From the NCBI GenBank assembly GCA_028690445.1, contig JAQVBE010000003.1, positions 12,909 through 76,908 of the forward strand: a DNA stretch of 64,000 nt, written 5' to 3'. Position numbers and translations under genes: made by a program. This document shows, piece after piece, positions 25,319 through 32,008 of this stretch. The stretch is from Aliarcobacter sp. (lineage in GTDB: Bacteria; Campylobacterota; Campylobacteria; Campylobacterales; Arcobacteraceae). Each line of letters begins with the position of its first letter. Within the stretch, counting starts at the first letter, position 1. The notes under the pieces were generated by a model. The model was not told where the DNA came from. It ran no database searches and saw only the letters and a list, made by a program, of their open reading frames with translations.

Positions 25319-26725
25319 TTAGCCTTTAAAAGCAATTTTCACAACAGATACATAATTTGTTAAAAAATCTTCCATATTTTTAAATGGTGCTTTACCACTT
25401 AAAGCAAGTTTTCTAACATCATTCATATCTCCATACCTTTCATCCCATGTACAAACTTCTGGAACTACTCCTGATTTAAGACACTTTTGAATATATCCAT
25501 CTTGTTTACTTTCATAATATTTAATATTTTTACTATCTAAATATTTTTTTTCGATTGAAAGTAATTCTAATCCTTCTTGATTTCTGATAAATCGTTTTGA
25601 TTTATATTCATCACACTGAAGAGTGATTGAACCAAAAGTTGCAATCTTTCCAGCTACATCAGGATCAAGCATAATTCTTAAATTTTGTCCTCTTAATAAA
25701 TTTAGATGTTGTTCTTTCAGTCCATTAGTTCCTGGACTTCCAATAAAAAGGAAATCTTTATTTTTAAAGATTTCTTCATTGCATAAAGTATCAGGACCGC
25801 CTTCAACTAAACATTTGATAGCATTTTTATTTGCTATAAAATCATAAGTTAATCCATACGGAACACTTTGATGCAAGTCATTATTACTCATTTGTATTTC
25901 TTTCATGTGCGACTCTATCATCCAATCTTCTGGTTGAGTAGGTCTAAACATAAAAGATGTAACCAAATTAGTTTTATAAATATGAAAAGAAGGAAATGTA
26001 ATTACACCGCCTTTTTTTATGTAATATAATTTAAATTTTAGAGGGGCTTTAATATGTTCAGAATCATTTAAAACACCTAGTTCTACCAAAACTTCTAATC
26101 CAAACCATTTAATTAACTTTTCTGTTAATTCGTCAAATTTTTCAACAGGAATAAATCCTAATTTATTTATTGATGAATGATTCAAGTTAACTTCTCTTTT
26201 TGCAAAATATTCAATTTTTTCAAATTGTTCTTGTTCTAATGAGAAGTTGTAAATGTATGTATATATAAGCATCATTTTGAACTTTAAAGGCATCTCAATA
26301 TAATTTTTAAAGCCTTTTTTTAAATCCGCATCTCTTCTCAAAGATGGATTAAAAATTTTATATTTTACTTCCTCTTTCTTATTTATTTTTTTGTTAACAG
26401 CAATTTCTTTTGGTCTGTAATTATCATCTTCATATTCAAGTGTAAAATTTGAAATTACAGCTATTTTTTCAATAGCATCAGGATATGATAATCTTTCATA
26501 CTCCATTACAAATTTTATTCCATCACCTTTTACTCCACATCCAAAACAAGTATAAATTTGTTTTGATGGATTAATTGTAAATGATGGTGTATTTTCACCA
26601 TGAAAAGGACAACAAGCCTTAAAATTTGCACCACTTTTTTTTACCTCTATAAAAGTTTCAACAACATCAATGATATTGATTTGTTGTTTTAATCTTTCGA
26701 TTGATTCAGTCTTTATCATTGACAT
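25319..26725 (-). CDS. DnaG-type primase (CHC2 zinc finger plus TOPRIM)
   Basis: A 468-residue primase that would make RNA primers for the element. The zinc finger is CCPFHGENTPSFTINP...CFGCG near residues 38-66. The TOPRIM core shows LVEGGPDTLCNEE near residue 310 and LDPDVAGKIA near 357. A middle domain of about 200 residues separates them. It lacks an obvious DnaB-binding C-terminal domain and is shorter than chromosomal DnaG (about 550-600), fitting phage or plasmid primases. Ribosome site AAAGGGG. It is cotranscribed with a 17-codon ORF. Confidence 0.9.
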   Translation of the reverse strand: MSMIKTESIERLKQQINIIDVVETFIEVKKSGANFKACCPFHGENTPSFTINPSKQIYTCFGCGVKGDGIKFVMEYERLSYPDAIEKIAVISNFTLEYEDDNYRPKEIAVNKKINKKEEVKYKIFNPSLRRDADLKKGFKNYIEMPLKFKMMLIYTYIYNFSLEQEQFEKIEYFAKREVNLNHSSINKLGFIPVEKFDELTEKLIKWFGLEVLVELGVLNDSEHIKAPLKFKLYYIKKGGVITFPSFHIYKTNLVTSFMFRPTQPEDWMIESHMKEIQMSNNDLHQSVPYGLTYDFIANKNAIKCLVEGGPDTLCNEEIFKNKDFLFIGSPGTNGLKEQHLNLLRGQNLRIMLDPDVAGKIATFGSITLQCDEYKSKRFIRNQEGLELLSIEKKYLDSKNIKYYESKQDGYIQKCLKSGVVPEVCTWDERYGDMNDVRKLALSGKAPFKNMEDFLTNYVSVVKIAFKG

Positions 26726-26740
26726 TTCTAACCCCTTTAA

Positions 26741-26794
26741 TTATTTTTGATTTAAGAAATCATATAAATCTTCGTTTACTTCCCAATCTAACAT
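26741..26794 (-). CDS. 17-residue microprotein ORF before the primase
   Basis: ATG at 26794 overlaps the stop of the 80-residue membrane protein (TAATG) and encodes MLDWEVNEDLYDFLNQK. It is acidic with an amphipathic helix. It ends 15 bp before the primase start. It may be a leader peptide or a coupling ORF; evidence is limited to position and coupling. Confidence 0.35.
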   Translation of the reverse strand: MLDWEVNEDLYDFLNQK

Positions 26795-27036
26795 TAGAAA
26801 CCCCCTTTAAATGCAATAATTGCAAGTAAAATCAAAAACGATACAAAAAGAGATATTCCATAGAATATTGTTCTTCCTGTCTCTTTATGTGAAGCAAAAG
26901 TTTCGTATGCAGCAATAGGGATTAGGTAATATAATAAACCTATGAATAGGTTCTTTGTTAGTAAAATTAAAACAAATGGTATTATTACACTATGTGCAAT
27001 TCCCATAAAAATTGATTTTTGATTATTTTTTGTCAT
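26794..27036 (-). CDS. Small membrane protein
   Basis: An 80-residue protein with two or three transmembrane segments (SVIIPFVLILLTKNLFIGLL; SLFVSFLILLAIIAF). A cytosolic start MTKNNQKSIF precedes them. Not recognised. Leader L10 lies 20 bp upstream and the primase lies downstream. Confidence 0.72.
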   Translation of the reverse strand: MTKNNQKSIFMGIAHSVIIPFVLILLTKNLFIGLLYYLIPIAAYETFASHKETGRTIFYGISLFVSFLILLAIIAFKGGF

Positions 27037-27056
27037 TTGAAATTTCCTTATGACTT

Positions 27057-27125
27057 ATAAAGAGATAGAACTATCCCATAGGGATAAGTTATATCCCTGA
27101 TGGGTTAGTCCTATTAAGACAACTT
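27057..27125 (-). promoter_or_regulatory. Structured leader L10
   Basis: The minus strand has GTTG, GTC-ttaatag-GAC, TAA, CCC-atca-GGG, then GATA-AAC-TATCCC-tat-GGGATA-GTT-TATC. About 50 bases match L6. The first hairpin covaries. CCCATCAGGGATA in hairpin 2 can pair with TATCCCTATGGG with one bulge. Confidence 0.85.
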
Positions 27126-27162
27126 TTTGTATAATCCTTTTAAAAATTTCAAGGATTAAAAT

Positions 27163-27351
27163 TTGAATAAAAATTATTTTAAAATCTATCTTTTTACAAT
27201 CATTCCTGCTGCAATACTTTTTATAAGCGGTTTAGATAAATCTAAAGAAGCTTCTTTGTTTTTATTGTTTGGAGGATTACTTTTAACTTTTTTAAATTGG
27301 AAAAAAGATTCAGATTGGAGAGTTAGAGATTTTATTAATAAAGTTTTTTAA
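27163..27351 (+). CDS. Small membrane protein, lone plus-strand gene
   Basis: A 62-residue protein starting at TTG 27163 with AAGGA 8 bp upstream. Two transmembrane segments (FTIIPAAILFISGL; LFLLFGGLLLTFLNW) and a basic C-terminus DWRVRDFINKVF. It is antisense-oriented in the minus-strand island, ending where the nuclease gene ends. Possible promoter TTGTATAATCC lies just upstream. Function unknown. Confidence 0.6.
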   Translation: MNKNYFKIYLFTIIPAAILFISGLDKSKEASLFLLFGGLLLTFLNWKKDSDWRVRDFINKVF

Positions 27352-28307
27352 ATTATTTTTAAATAAGAATACTTTTTAGAAGGTATTCTATATTTTGCAT
27401 ATATGTTAGGCTCTTCTACTCTCAACTTATTTAAGTCTATAGAATATTCATCACCTTTGTTTTGATGCAAAGAAACTGTAATATCATTAGATTTAGCTAC
27501 ATTAGTATTTGTAGCTTCCAAAAATGTTTTAACTTCATCTTTACATTTTTTTATCTCTTTTTCTATTGACTCAAACTTTTTAAGTTTTTGTATCAATGCT
27601 TTTATATTAAAAGGTAATTGTTTATTTGCTCCTTTAGAAACAGCTGGACAATCACTTTTGAATGGGCATTTTTTACAATAAAGTTGTATTTCACCATCAG
27701 GACACTTATTGCTTTTTAATGCATTTGCTAATATATTAGCATTTGATAAAGCAATATTATAAAGTGTTTTGTTTGGCTCAACCTCAAAAGTTTTATACCA
27801 CCCTGTATTTACATCTATTGCTATTATGTAGCCTCTGATTGATTTATTTGGTAAAGATGGTTTTAATAAACCCATTTGTAGCTGTATTTGTAAAACCCAA
27901 CTTTCGTAAGGTTCATCTACAGGTATAGAAGTACTTTTTGCTTCTACAACAACCACTTCTCTTCCAAAATCTACAACAAAATCTATATGTGCTTTTATAG
28001 GAAACCCATTATCGGCTTTACCACAAGCTTCAATTTGTGTTTTAAAAGGAGTGCCTTCTAGCATTTTTGCAACAATTCCCTCTGATAAATGCCCTCTCTC
28101 AAACACTATGTGTTGAGCGATGTCATACTCCGTTTTTTGCTGTTTTGATAAAAATGATTTTCTTAGGCATCCTCCTATATCACTAGCTCCTATATATTTA
28201 CTTCTATCTCCAAGTGAACTAGCTGTTTCTTTTGCTAAAACTTTTGGAAGATTTTTATTTATAAAAACATCTAACTTTGTTAGTGTTGCATCATTTAAAT
28301 TGCTCAT
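27348..28307 (-). CDS. Cas4/RecB-like PD-(D/E)XK nuclease with Fe-S cysteines
   Basis: A 319-residue nuclease. The core motifs are HIDFVVDFG (Asp) and VVVVEAKSTS (ExK) near residues 104-120, followed by a QLQMGL glutamine helix. One cysteine lies in DIGGCLRKSF (residue 46) and three in YCKKCPFKSDC (near 214-224), the layout of an iron-sulfur cluster as in Cas4 and AddB. No CRISPR locus is nearby. With recT and an SSB just upstream, it probably resects ends for RecT-mediated annealing. Leader L11 precedes it. Confidence 0.85.
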   Translation of the reverse strand: MSNLNDATLTKLDVFINKNLPKVLAKETASSLGDRSKYIGASDIGGCLRKSFLSKQQKTEYDIAQHIVFERGHLSEGIVAKMLEGTPFKTQIEACGKADNGFPIKAHIDFVVDFGREVVVVEAKSTSIPVDEPYESWVLQIQLQMGLLKPSLPNKSIRGYIIAIDVNTGWYKTFEVEPNKTLYNIALSNANILANALKSNKCPDGEIQLYCKKCPFKSDCPAVSKGANKQLPFNIKALIQKLKKFESIEKEIKKCKDEVKTFLEATNTNVAKSNDITVSLHQNKGDEYSIDLNKLRVEEPNIYAKYRIPSKKYSYLKII

Positions 28308-28323
28308 TTTATACCTTTTTCAT

Positions 28324-28410
28324 AAAAAAAAGGACAGACCAATCCCCAAAAGGGATTAGGAACTAGTCCTTTAAACCCCTTTGGGTAATTTAGCCTATTT
28401 AAGGCAAACC
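28324..28410 (-). promoter_or_regulatory. Structured leader L11
   Basis: The minus strand has TTTGCC-ttaaata-GGC, TAA, then ACCC-aaag-GGGT, then GGAC...AATCCC-ttttg-GGGATT...GTCC followed by T9. It is nearly the same as L4, upstream of the 883-residue gene. It ends about 15 bp before ATG 28307. Confidence 0.85.
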
Positions 28411-28478
28411 TAATGTCTATGATATTTATGTTCTTCAATAGCAATATCTACTGCTAATTATTTCATTTTTAATTTCAT
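28410..28478 (-). pseudogene. Tiny ORF interrupted by one stop
   Basis: From ATG 28478 the frame reads MKLKMK, TAA, LAVDIAIEEHKYHRH, TAG. A single codon change would give a 22-residue peptide. It lies directly after recT. It is possibly a remnant, given the two other broken small ORFs. Confidence 0.3.
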
Positions 28479-28494
28479 CTTTCAGAATCAACAC

Positions 28495-29712
28495 CTAAAA
28501 TAAAGAATCAATTACTTTTTCAGATTCTGACTTTTTATCTTCTTGTTGATTAGATTTTGAATTTATATATTCATCGACCATCATGTCAAGCAAACTTAAA
28601 TCAGCTAAAACTTCATTTATTCCATCTGTATCATCTTTAGTTAAACCTAGAACATCATTAACAAATATTCCTATAGTTTCTTTATCCATTTTTTGTGATA
28701 AATGTTTAAATAATTTTATAGATGGTTTTGTATCTGTTTTAGTTTGATTTTGAGTATTTACAGCAGTTGGTTCTTTAGATGGAAGTATTTGTGCATCTTC
28801 AATATATTCTATAGAATAGTTACCACCATTTTTGTTAAATCCAAATTGTTGTAAAATATTTTCTTTACCTTGATAATTTGAAGCTATAGCAACACCATTA
28901 AATTTTTGAAGTTTAATACCAAGTTGCAATAATGCTTTTTCATTTTCATTTGTAAGATATTTACCACTTGATGTATCTGCTTGAGACAAAACTGAATCAT
29001 TTAATGCTTCAATCTCTTCAAACGCTTCGATTTTTCTACCTTTTGGAATCATAAAATCCCCATAGGCTCTACGAACAGCTTTGTGTCTCCAAGTTTGGAG
29101 CTTCCATCTCTCATCCTTAATAGTTTTTGTTGCTTGTTGAACATAATTTAAATCAACAAATTTAACCTGAGTAGGTAATTCATTTTTTAAATCAGTTAAA
29201 ACAACATCAAAACCAATAAAATGTGACTCAACCCACTTCGCATCTGCTGTTCTTAAACTAGCTTGTTGCAGTCTTGTTAATTTAGATTCAGATTCGCAAG
29301 AACCATCATCAAATTTCCATACTGCATCAAGCAGTAAAAAAAATCCTTTTTGATAAGCTAATTGTTGCATCCCATTCAAAGGTATTATTGTTTGAGGCAA
29401 CATAACCTTTTGATTATTAACTTTTGTATCAAATGGGACGATGTAAACTTCTTTACTTGATGGGCTAATATCAAGACCTGTTTTTGTAATTATTGTTGCA
29501 AACCTAACTAGTTCTTTTGTATCTACGATACTCAATAGATAGTCTTGCGTAGCTAACTCAAGAAAATTGTTTTTGAACTGTTCTTGTTTAGCTGTAGGTA
29601 TTACATCTAGGTATTGTTTATATTTAACAAGACCATCACCAAGTTCTTTTCTTTTATCGTCTAGTATTTGAAGATTTGTTCTTCTGGTTGTTGTCTGTAC
29701 TTCATTATTCAT
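28495..29712 (-). CDS. recT: RecT-family single-strand annealing protein
   Basis: A 405-residue protein. The conserved RecT core is clear: LSIVDTKELVRFATIITKTG near residue 60, DISPSSKEVYIVPF, PQTIIPLNGMQQLAYQKGFF and a later WRHKAVRRAYGDFMIP. RecT anneals complementary strands in recombination together with a 5'-3' exonuclease. The acidic, poorly conserved C-terminal part ends ESEKVIDSLF, an SSB-like tail. A bistable RNA (29870-29965) and a terminator lie upstream, and the ribosome site is AGGAGC. The Cas4-like nuclease is downstream. Confidence 0.92.
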   Translation of the reverse strand: MNNEVQTTTRRTNLQILDDKRKELGDGLVKYKQYLDVIPTAKQEQFKNNFLELATQDYLLSIVDTKELVRFATIITKTGLDISPSSKEVYIVPFDTKVNNQKVMLPQTIIPLNGMQQLAYQKGFFLLLDAVWKFDDGSCESESKLTRLQQASLRTADAKWVESHFIGFDVVLTDLKNELPTQVKFVDLNYVQQATKTIKDERWKLQTWRHKAVRRAYGDFMIPKGRKIEAFEEIEALNDSVLSQADTSSGKYLTNENEKALLQLGIKLQKFNGVAIASNYQGKENILQQFGFNKNGGNYSIEYIEDAQILPSKEPTAVNTQNQTKTDTKPSIKLFKHLSQKMDKETIGIFVNDVLGLTKDDTDGINEVLADLSLLDMMVDEYINSKSNQQEDKKSESEKVIDSLF

Positions 29713-29869
29713 CGTAAGCTCCTAAAAAACTTACAAATTAAATCAAAATTAAACAATATTTATTATCCTTTGACTAGGCAAGCTCTTTTAAGTTGCTGAT
29801 AATAAAATTTTTAATTGTTTTGTTTGTTAGATAAAATGTAAGTTATAAATTTATTGAAATCTTAAAAGA

Positions 29870-29965
29870 CTTCCATAAACCGATTAGAAGTATCAAATAA
29901 TGAGAATAATGGCATAAGCCGATTATTCAAACTCTTATTCAAAGTTCAAAATCGGCTTATGGAAG
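29870..29965 (-). promoter_or_regulatory. Bistable RNA element upstream of recT
   Basis: The minus-strand transcript contains arm A (CTTCCATAAGCCGATT, 29965-29950), arm B (AATCGGCTTATG, 29924-29913) and arm C (AATCGGTTTATGGAAG, 29885-29870). A can pair with B over 12 bp or with C over 16 bp including one G-U. The two helices exclude each other. Arm C ends about 160 bp before the recT start. Confidence 0.75.
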
Positions 29966-29982
29966 CCATTGTTTGTATAGAT

Positions 29983-30030
29983 AAAAAAAGCGAAGTACTT
30001 TTTGAGTATTACTCTATTGTATCTTCGCTA
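29983..30030 (-). terminator. Intrinsic terminator after the SSB-like gene
   Basis: The minus strand has AGCGAAG and CTTCGCT around a loop that holds GAGT-aat-ACTC, followed by T7. It separates the SSB-like gene from recT. Confidence 0.82.
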
Positions 30031-30055
30031 TAAAAACATCTAGTGTTTTTTTAAA

Positions 30056-30580
30056 TTAAAACGGAATTTGACTTTCGTCTATTTTTTCATATGTTTCATC
30101 TGAATTTTGTGTATTTTGTGTTGTCTCTGCATTGCTGCTAGACTCTTCAATTTCAATACCAAAAACGCCAGATAAATATCCAATCTTTAGCATACCAGTG
30201 TCACCTAATGCTTTGTTCTCTTTTAATTTATGAGTAGTTATGAACAGTGCATCACTATTATCAGTAATTTCTTTTTGTTTTTCTCTATCATATTTTTTTA
30301 AAAGTCCTAAAGTACCTTTTGTAACACTTTCTATAATAGTTTGATCTTGTTTTTTTGCAGGGAATGTTTTTCCTACGCAAACAACTTGCTCTTGACCTTG
30401 TCTATCTGTATAAGATTTCATTAAATCAAAACCCAAGTCTTGTCTTTTAACAAGTGTAACTGTTGTTTTACCAAAGAAACCTAAATTAATTGAACAAAAA
30501 ACACTCTTTGTGTTTGGATTATAAACTATATCTCCAAACGTTCTTTCTTTTCCGTAAGTTCTTTTTATTGTAGTTGTCAT
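30056..30580 (-). CDS. SSB-like single-stranded DNA-binding protein
   Basis: A 174-residue protein from ATG 30580, which has AAAGGAG upstream; the longer ORF to 30616 enters the leader. The N-terminal part is beta-rich (TFGDIVYNPNTKSVFCSINL; GKTTVTLVKRQDL), fitting an OB-like fold. A Ser/Thr/Gln/Asn-rich linker follows, and the end YEKIDESQIPF matches the acidic SSB tail DDxIPF that recruits partners. OB-fold identity is not certain. It belongs with recT, the nuclease and the primase in a replication/recombination module. Confidence 0.75.
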   Translation of the reverse strand: MTTTIKRTYGKERTFGDIVYNPNTKSVFCSINLGFFGKTTVTLVKRQDLGFDLMKSYTDRQGQEQVVCVGKTFPAKKQDQTIIESVTKGTLGLLKKYDREKQKEITDNSDALFITTHKLKENKALGDTGMLKIGYLSGVFGIEIEESSSNAETTQNTQNSDETYEKIDESQIPF

Positions 30581-30603
30581 AATTTCTCCTTTGAAATTTA
30601 ATT

Positions 30604-30675
30604 TTAAAGAATACACCTATCCGTAAGGACAGTGACAGTTGTGTATCCTTATGGATTGGCTCTTATGAGCAACAG
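30604..30675 (-). promoter_or_regulatory. Structured leader L12
   Basis: The minus strand has GTTG, GCTC-ataa-GAGC, CAATCC-ataa-GGAT, then GGATACAC/GTGTATTC enclosing CTGTCC-ttac-GGATAG. Related to L1. The outer stem is identical, while inner stems and the first loop differ with pairing kept. It lies 25 bp before ATG 30580. Confidence 0.8.
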
Positions 30676-30795
30676 TAAAATTTTAGACAATAAAAATCTC
30701 TCTGAAATTAATCAGATTTTAATTTTAACAATTAAATTAGTTAGGGATTTTTATTGTGTGTTTAGAAACCTAAAATAATATTAGTTTTCAAGAAA

Positions 30796-30888
30796 TTAAA
30801 AAGTTTCTTTATTAGATTTTTCAAAAAAAGCCCAATAGAAACCTATTATTGAAAGTAAACCAGCTATTATTGTGATTATTTCTTGCAT
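30796..30888 (-). CDS. 30-residue single-span membrane microprotein
   Basis: ATG 30888 overlaps the end of the 71-residue gene and has AAAGGAG upstream. It encodes MQEIITIIAGLLSIIGFYWA then FFEKSNKETF, a single hydrophobic helix with a charged tail. It parallels the microprotein at 24778-24888. Confidence 0.6.
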   Translation of the reverse strand: MQEIITIIAGLLSIIGFYWAFFEKSNKETF

Positions 30889-31091
30889 CTTGACTCCTTT
30901 TTTAGTATTGTTCCTTCTATTATGAGTATTATACCAAATAAAATATCAAGTAGTATTAAAATAGAAATTTGATTAATTGTTATAGAGAACAAAGCATTCA
31001 CGAAAACACCTAGTCCTATATTAGACAATATCTCACCTCTAACTTCTCTTTCTTTAAAAAGAGCTAGCCTTTTTTTAATATAATTTTTCAT
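30876..31091 (-). CDS. Small membrane protein, paralogue of the one at 24900-25193
   Basis: A 71-residue protein from ATG 31091, preceded by GGGAGGTG (a longer ORF starting at 31136 lacks this). A basic N-terminus (KNYIKKRLALFKEREVRGE) precedes two hydrophobic segments, GLGVFVNALFSITIN and ISILILLDILFGIILII. It overlaps a 30-residue membrane microprotein. The pair repeats the 25193/24888 arrangement. A hairpin GTGTCTT-gttt-AAGATAC lies before the start. Confidence 0.68.
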   Translation of the reverse strand: MKNYIKKRLALFKEREVRGEILSNIGLGVFVNALFSITINQISILILLDILFGIILIIEGTILKKESRCKK

Positions 31092-31183
31092 TAACACCTC
31101 CCAAAATGTATTAGTTTTGTATCTTAAACAAGACACACCAAATAACTAACACAAAAAAGGATTTTTAATAAGTAGTGTAAGTA

Positions 31184-31214
31184 CTAGCATCAAAAAAATC
31201 ATTTTTTGTGCTAG
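31184..31214. other. Strong hairpin downstream of the group I intron
   Basis: CTAGCA and TGCTAG flank complementary A/T runs, extended outward by AAGTA/TACTT. It may be a terminator or a processing signal in either direction. Confidence 0.6.
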
Positions 31215-31385
31215 TTTATACTTGCCTCAATGGTCAATAGAATCGCAACTTCTACCCGTTCAAATCTGTTTAATAATGAATGAATAGTAAAACAAATTTA
31301 AACTGCCTTGTCTCTTAACAAGGGACGGACTATCTTTTACTTTCTTATTTTTTTGAAAGTTCCCCCGTTTCGCACCTATCATTTT

Positions 31386-32008
31386 TCTTAACTCACCACA
31401 CATCACAACACACACCACAATTTAATCTTAACTTGCAGTTTTTACTTTTTCCTCTTTTTTTGCTACTATTTTCCTTTCATCTTTGTTTTCTGCATCAACA
31501 ATTTCAATTTCACTATTTTCTTTATTTTTGTTTTTAAATTTTTGAATCTTTCTATTTAAACTAGGATTACTTGTTCTAACTCTTGCTTTGTTTAATAATT
31601 CAACTGCAATATCTTCTACTGCTTTTATTTGCTCACACATTAATGAGTATTCAGATTTAAATTTTGCTATATTATCACTATTAATTCCTCTTCCTTCTAA
31701 CCTATATAGATAATCCATTGCTTCATCAATATGTTCAATAGGTCTTACTGTTTCGGCCAAAAAGAATTTATCTTTTATTACTAAAAATTCAACATTTGCA
31801 CCATGTTCTTTGATTAAAGATGTTGCTCTTCTTATACTTTCATCTTGAGCAATTTTCCATCTAGGTATTTCTTGTTCGTTTTCTGTTTTTTCTACAGCCA
31901 TATTTTTTCCTTAATGTATTTAATAATTTAAAACTATGTATTTTTCATAGTCAACTTAAAAAAGCAAAAATGTTAATATAATCGTGTGTGATGTGTGGTG
32001 AGTTAAGA
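31386..32008. repeat. Perfect 22-bp inverted repeat enclosing the intron ORF
   Basis: Bases 31386-31407 are the exact reverse complement of 31987-32008 (TGTGATGTGTGGTGAGTTAAGA). In the RNA they form a long helix between the R and S elements with the ORF as its loop. Confidence 0.95.
31428..31901 (-). CDS. Protein encoded within the group I intron
   Basis: A 157-residue basic/acidic helical protein with AAGGA before ATG 31901. It has no LAGLIDADG, GIY-YIG, HNH or His-Cys motif, so it is not a recognisable homing endonuclease. The middle has KDKFFLAETVRPIEHIDEAM, then ARVRTSNPSLNRKIQKFKNK and a Lys/Glu tail. Its position in the loop of the 22-bp helix suggests it was placed there without breaking the ribozyme core. 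A maturase, a relaxosome protein or cargo are possible; I cannot decide. Confidence 0.75.
   Translation of the reverse strand: MAVEKTENEQEIPRWKIAQDESIRRATSLIKEHGANVEFLVIKDKFFLAETVRPIEHIDEAMDYLYRLEGRGINSDNIAKFKSEYSLMCEQIKAVEDIAVELLNKARVRTSNPSLNRKIQKFKNKNKENSEIEIVDAENKDERKIVAKKEEKVKTAS

Noticed and set aside
14812-30675. Recurrent short repeats could be mistaken for a CRISPR array
   Set aside because: The copies are kilobases apart, sit one per gap, are not identical, and there are no spacers or cas genes other than a Cas4-like nuclease used with RecT.
31184-31214. Insertion-sequence end or small transposon
   Set aside because: The inverted arms are a simple hairpin with A/T runs; no transposase or target duplication is present.
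31386-32008. The 22-bp inverted repeat first looked like an oriT or an IS terminal repeat
   Set aside because: It lies between the R and S elements of a group I intron core, and no transposase or nick-site pattern is present; the intron explanation accounts for more features.
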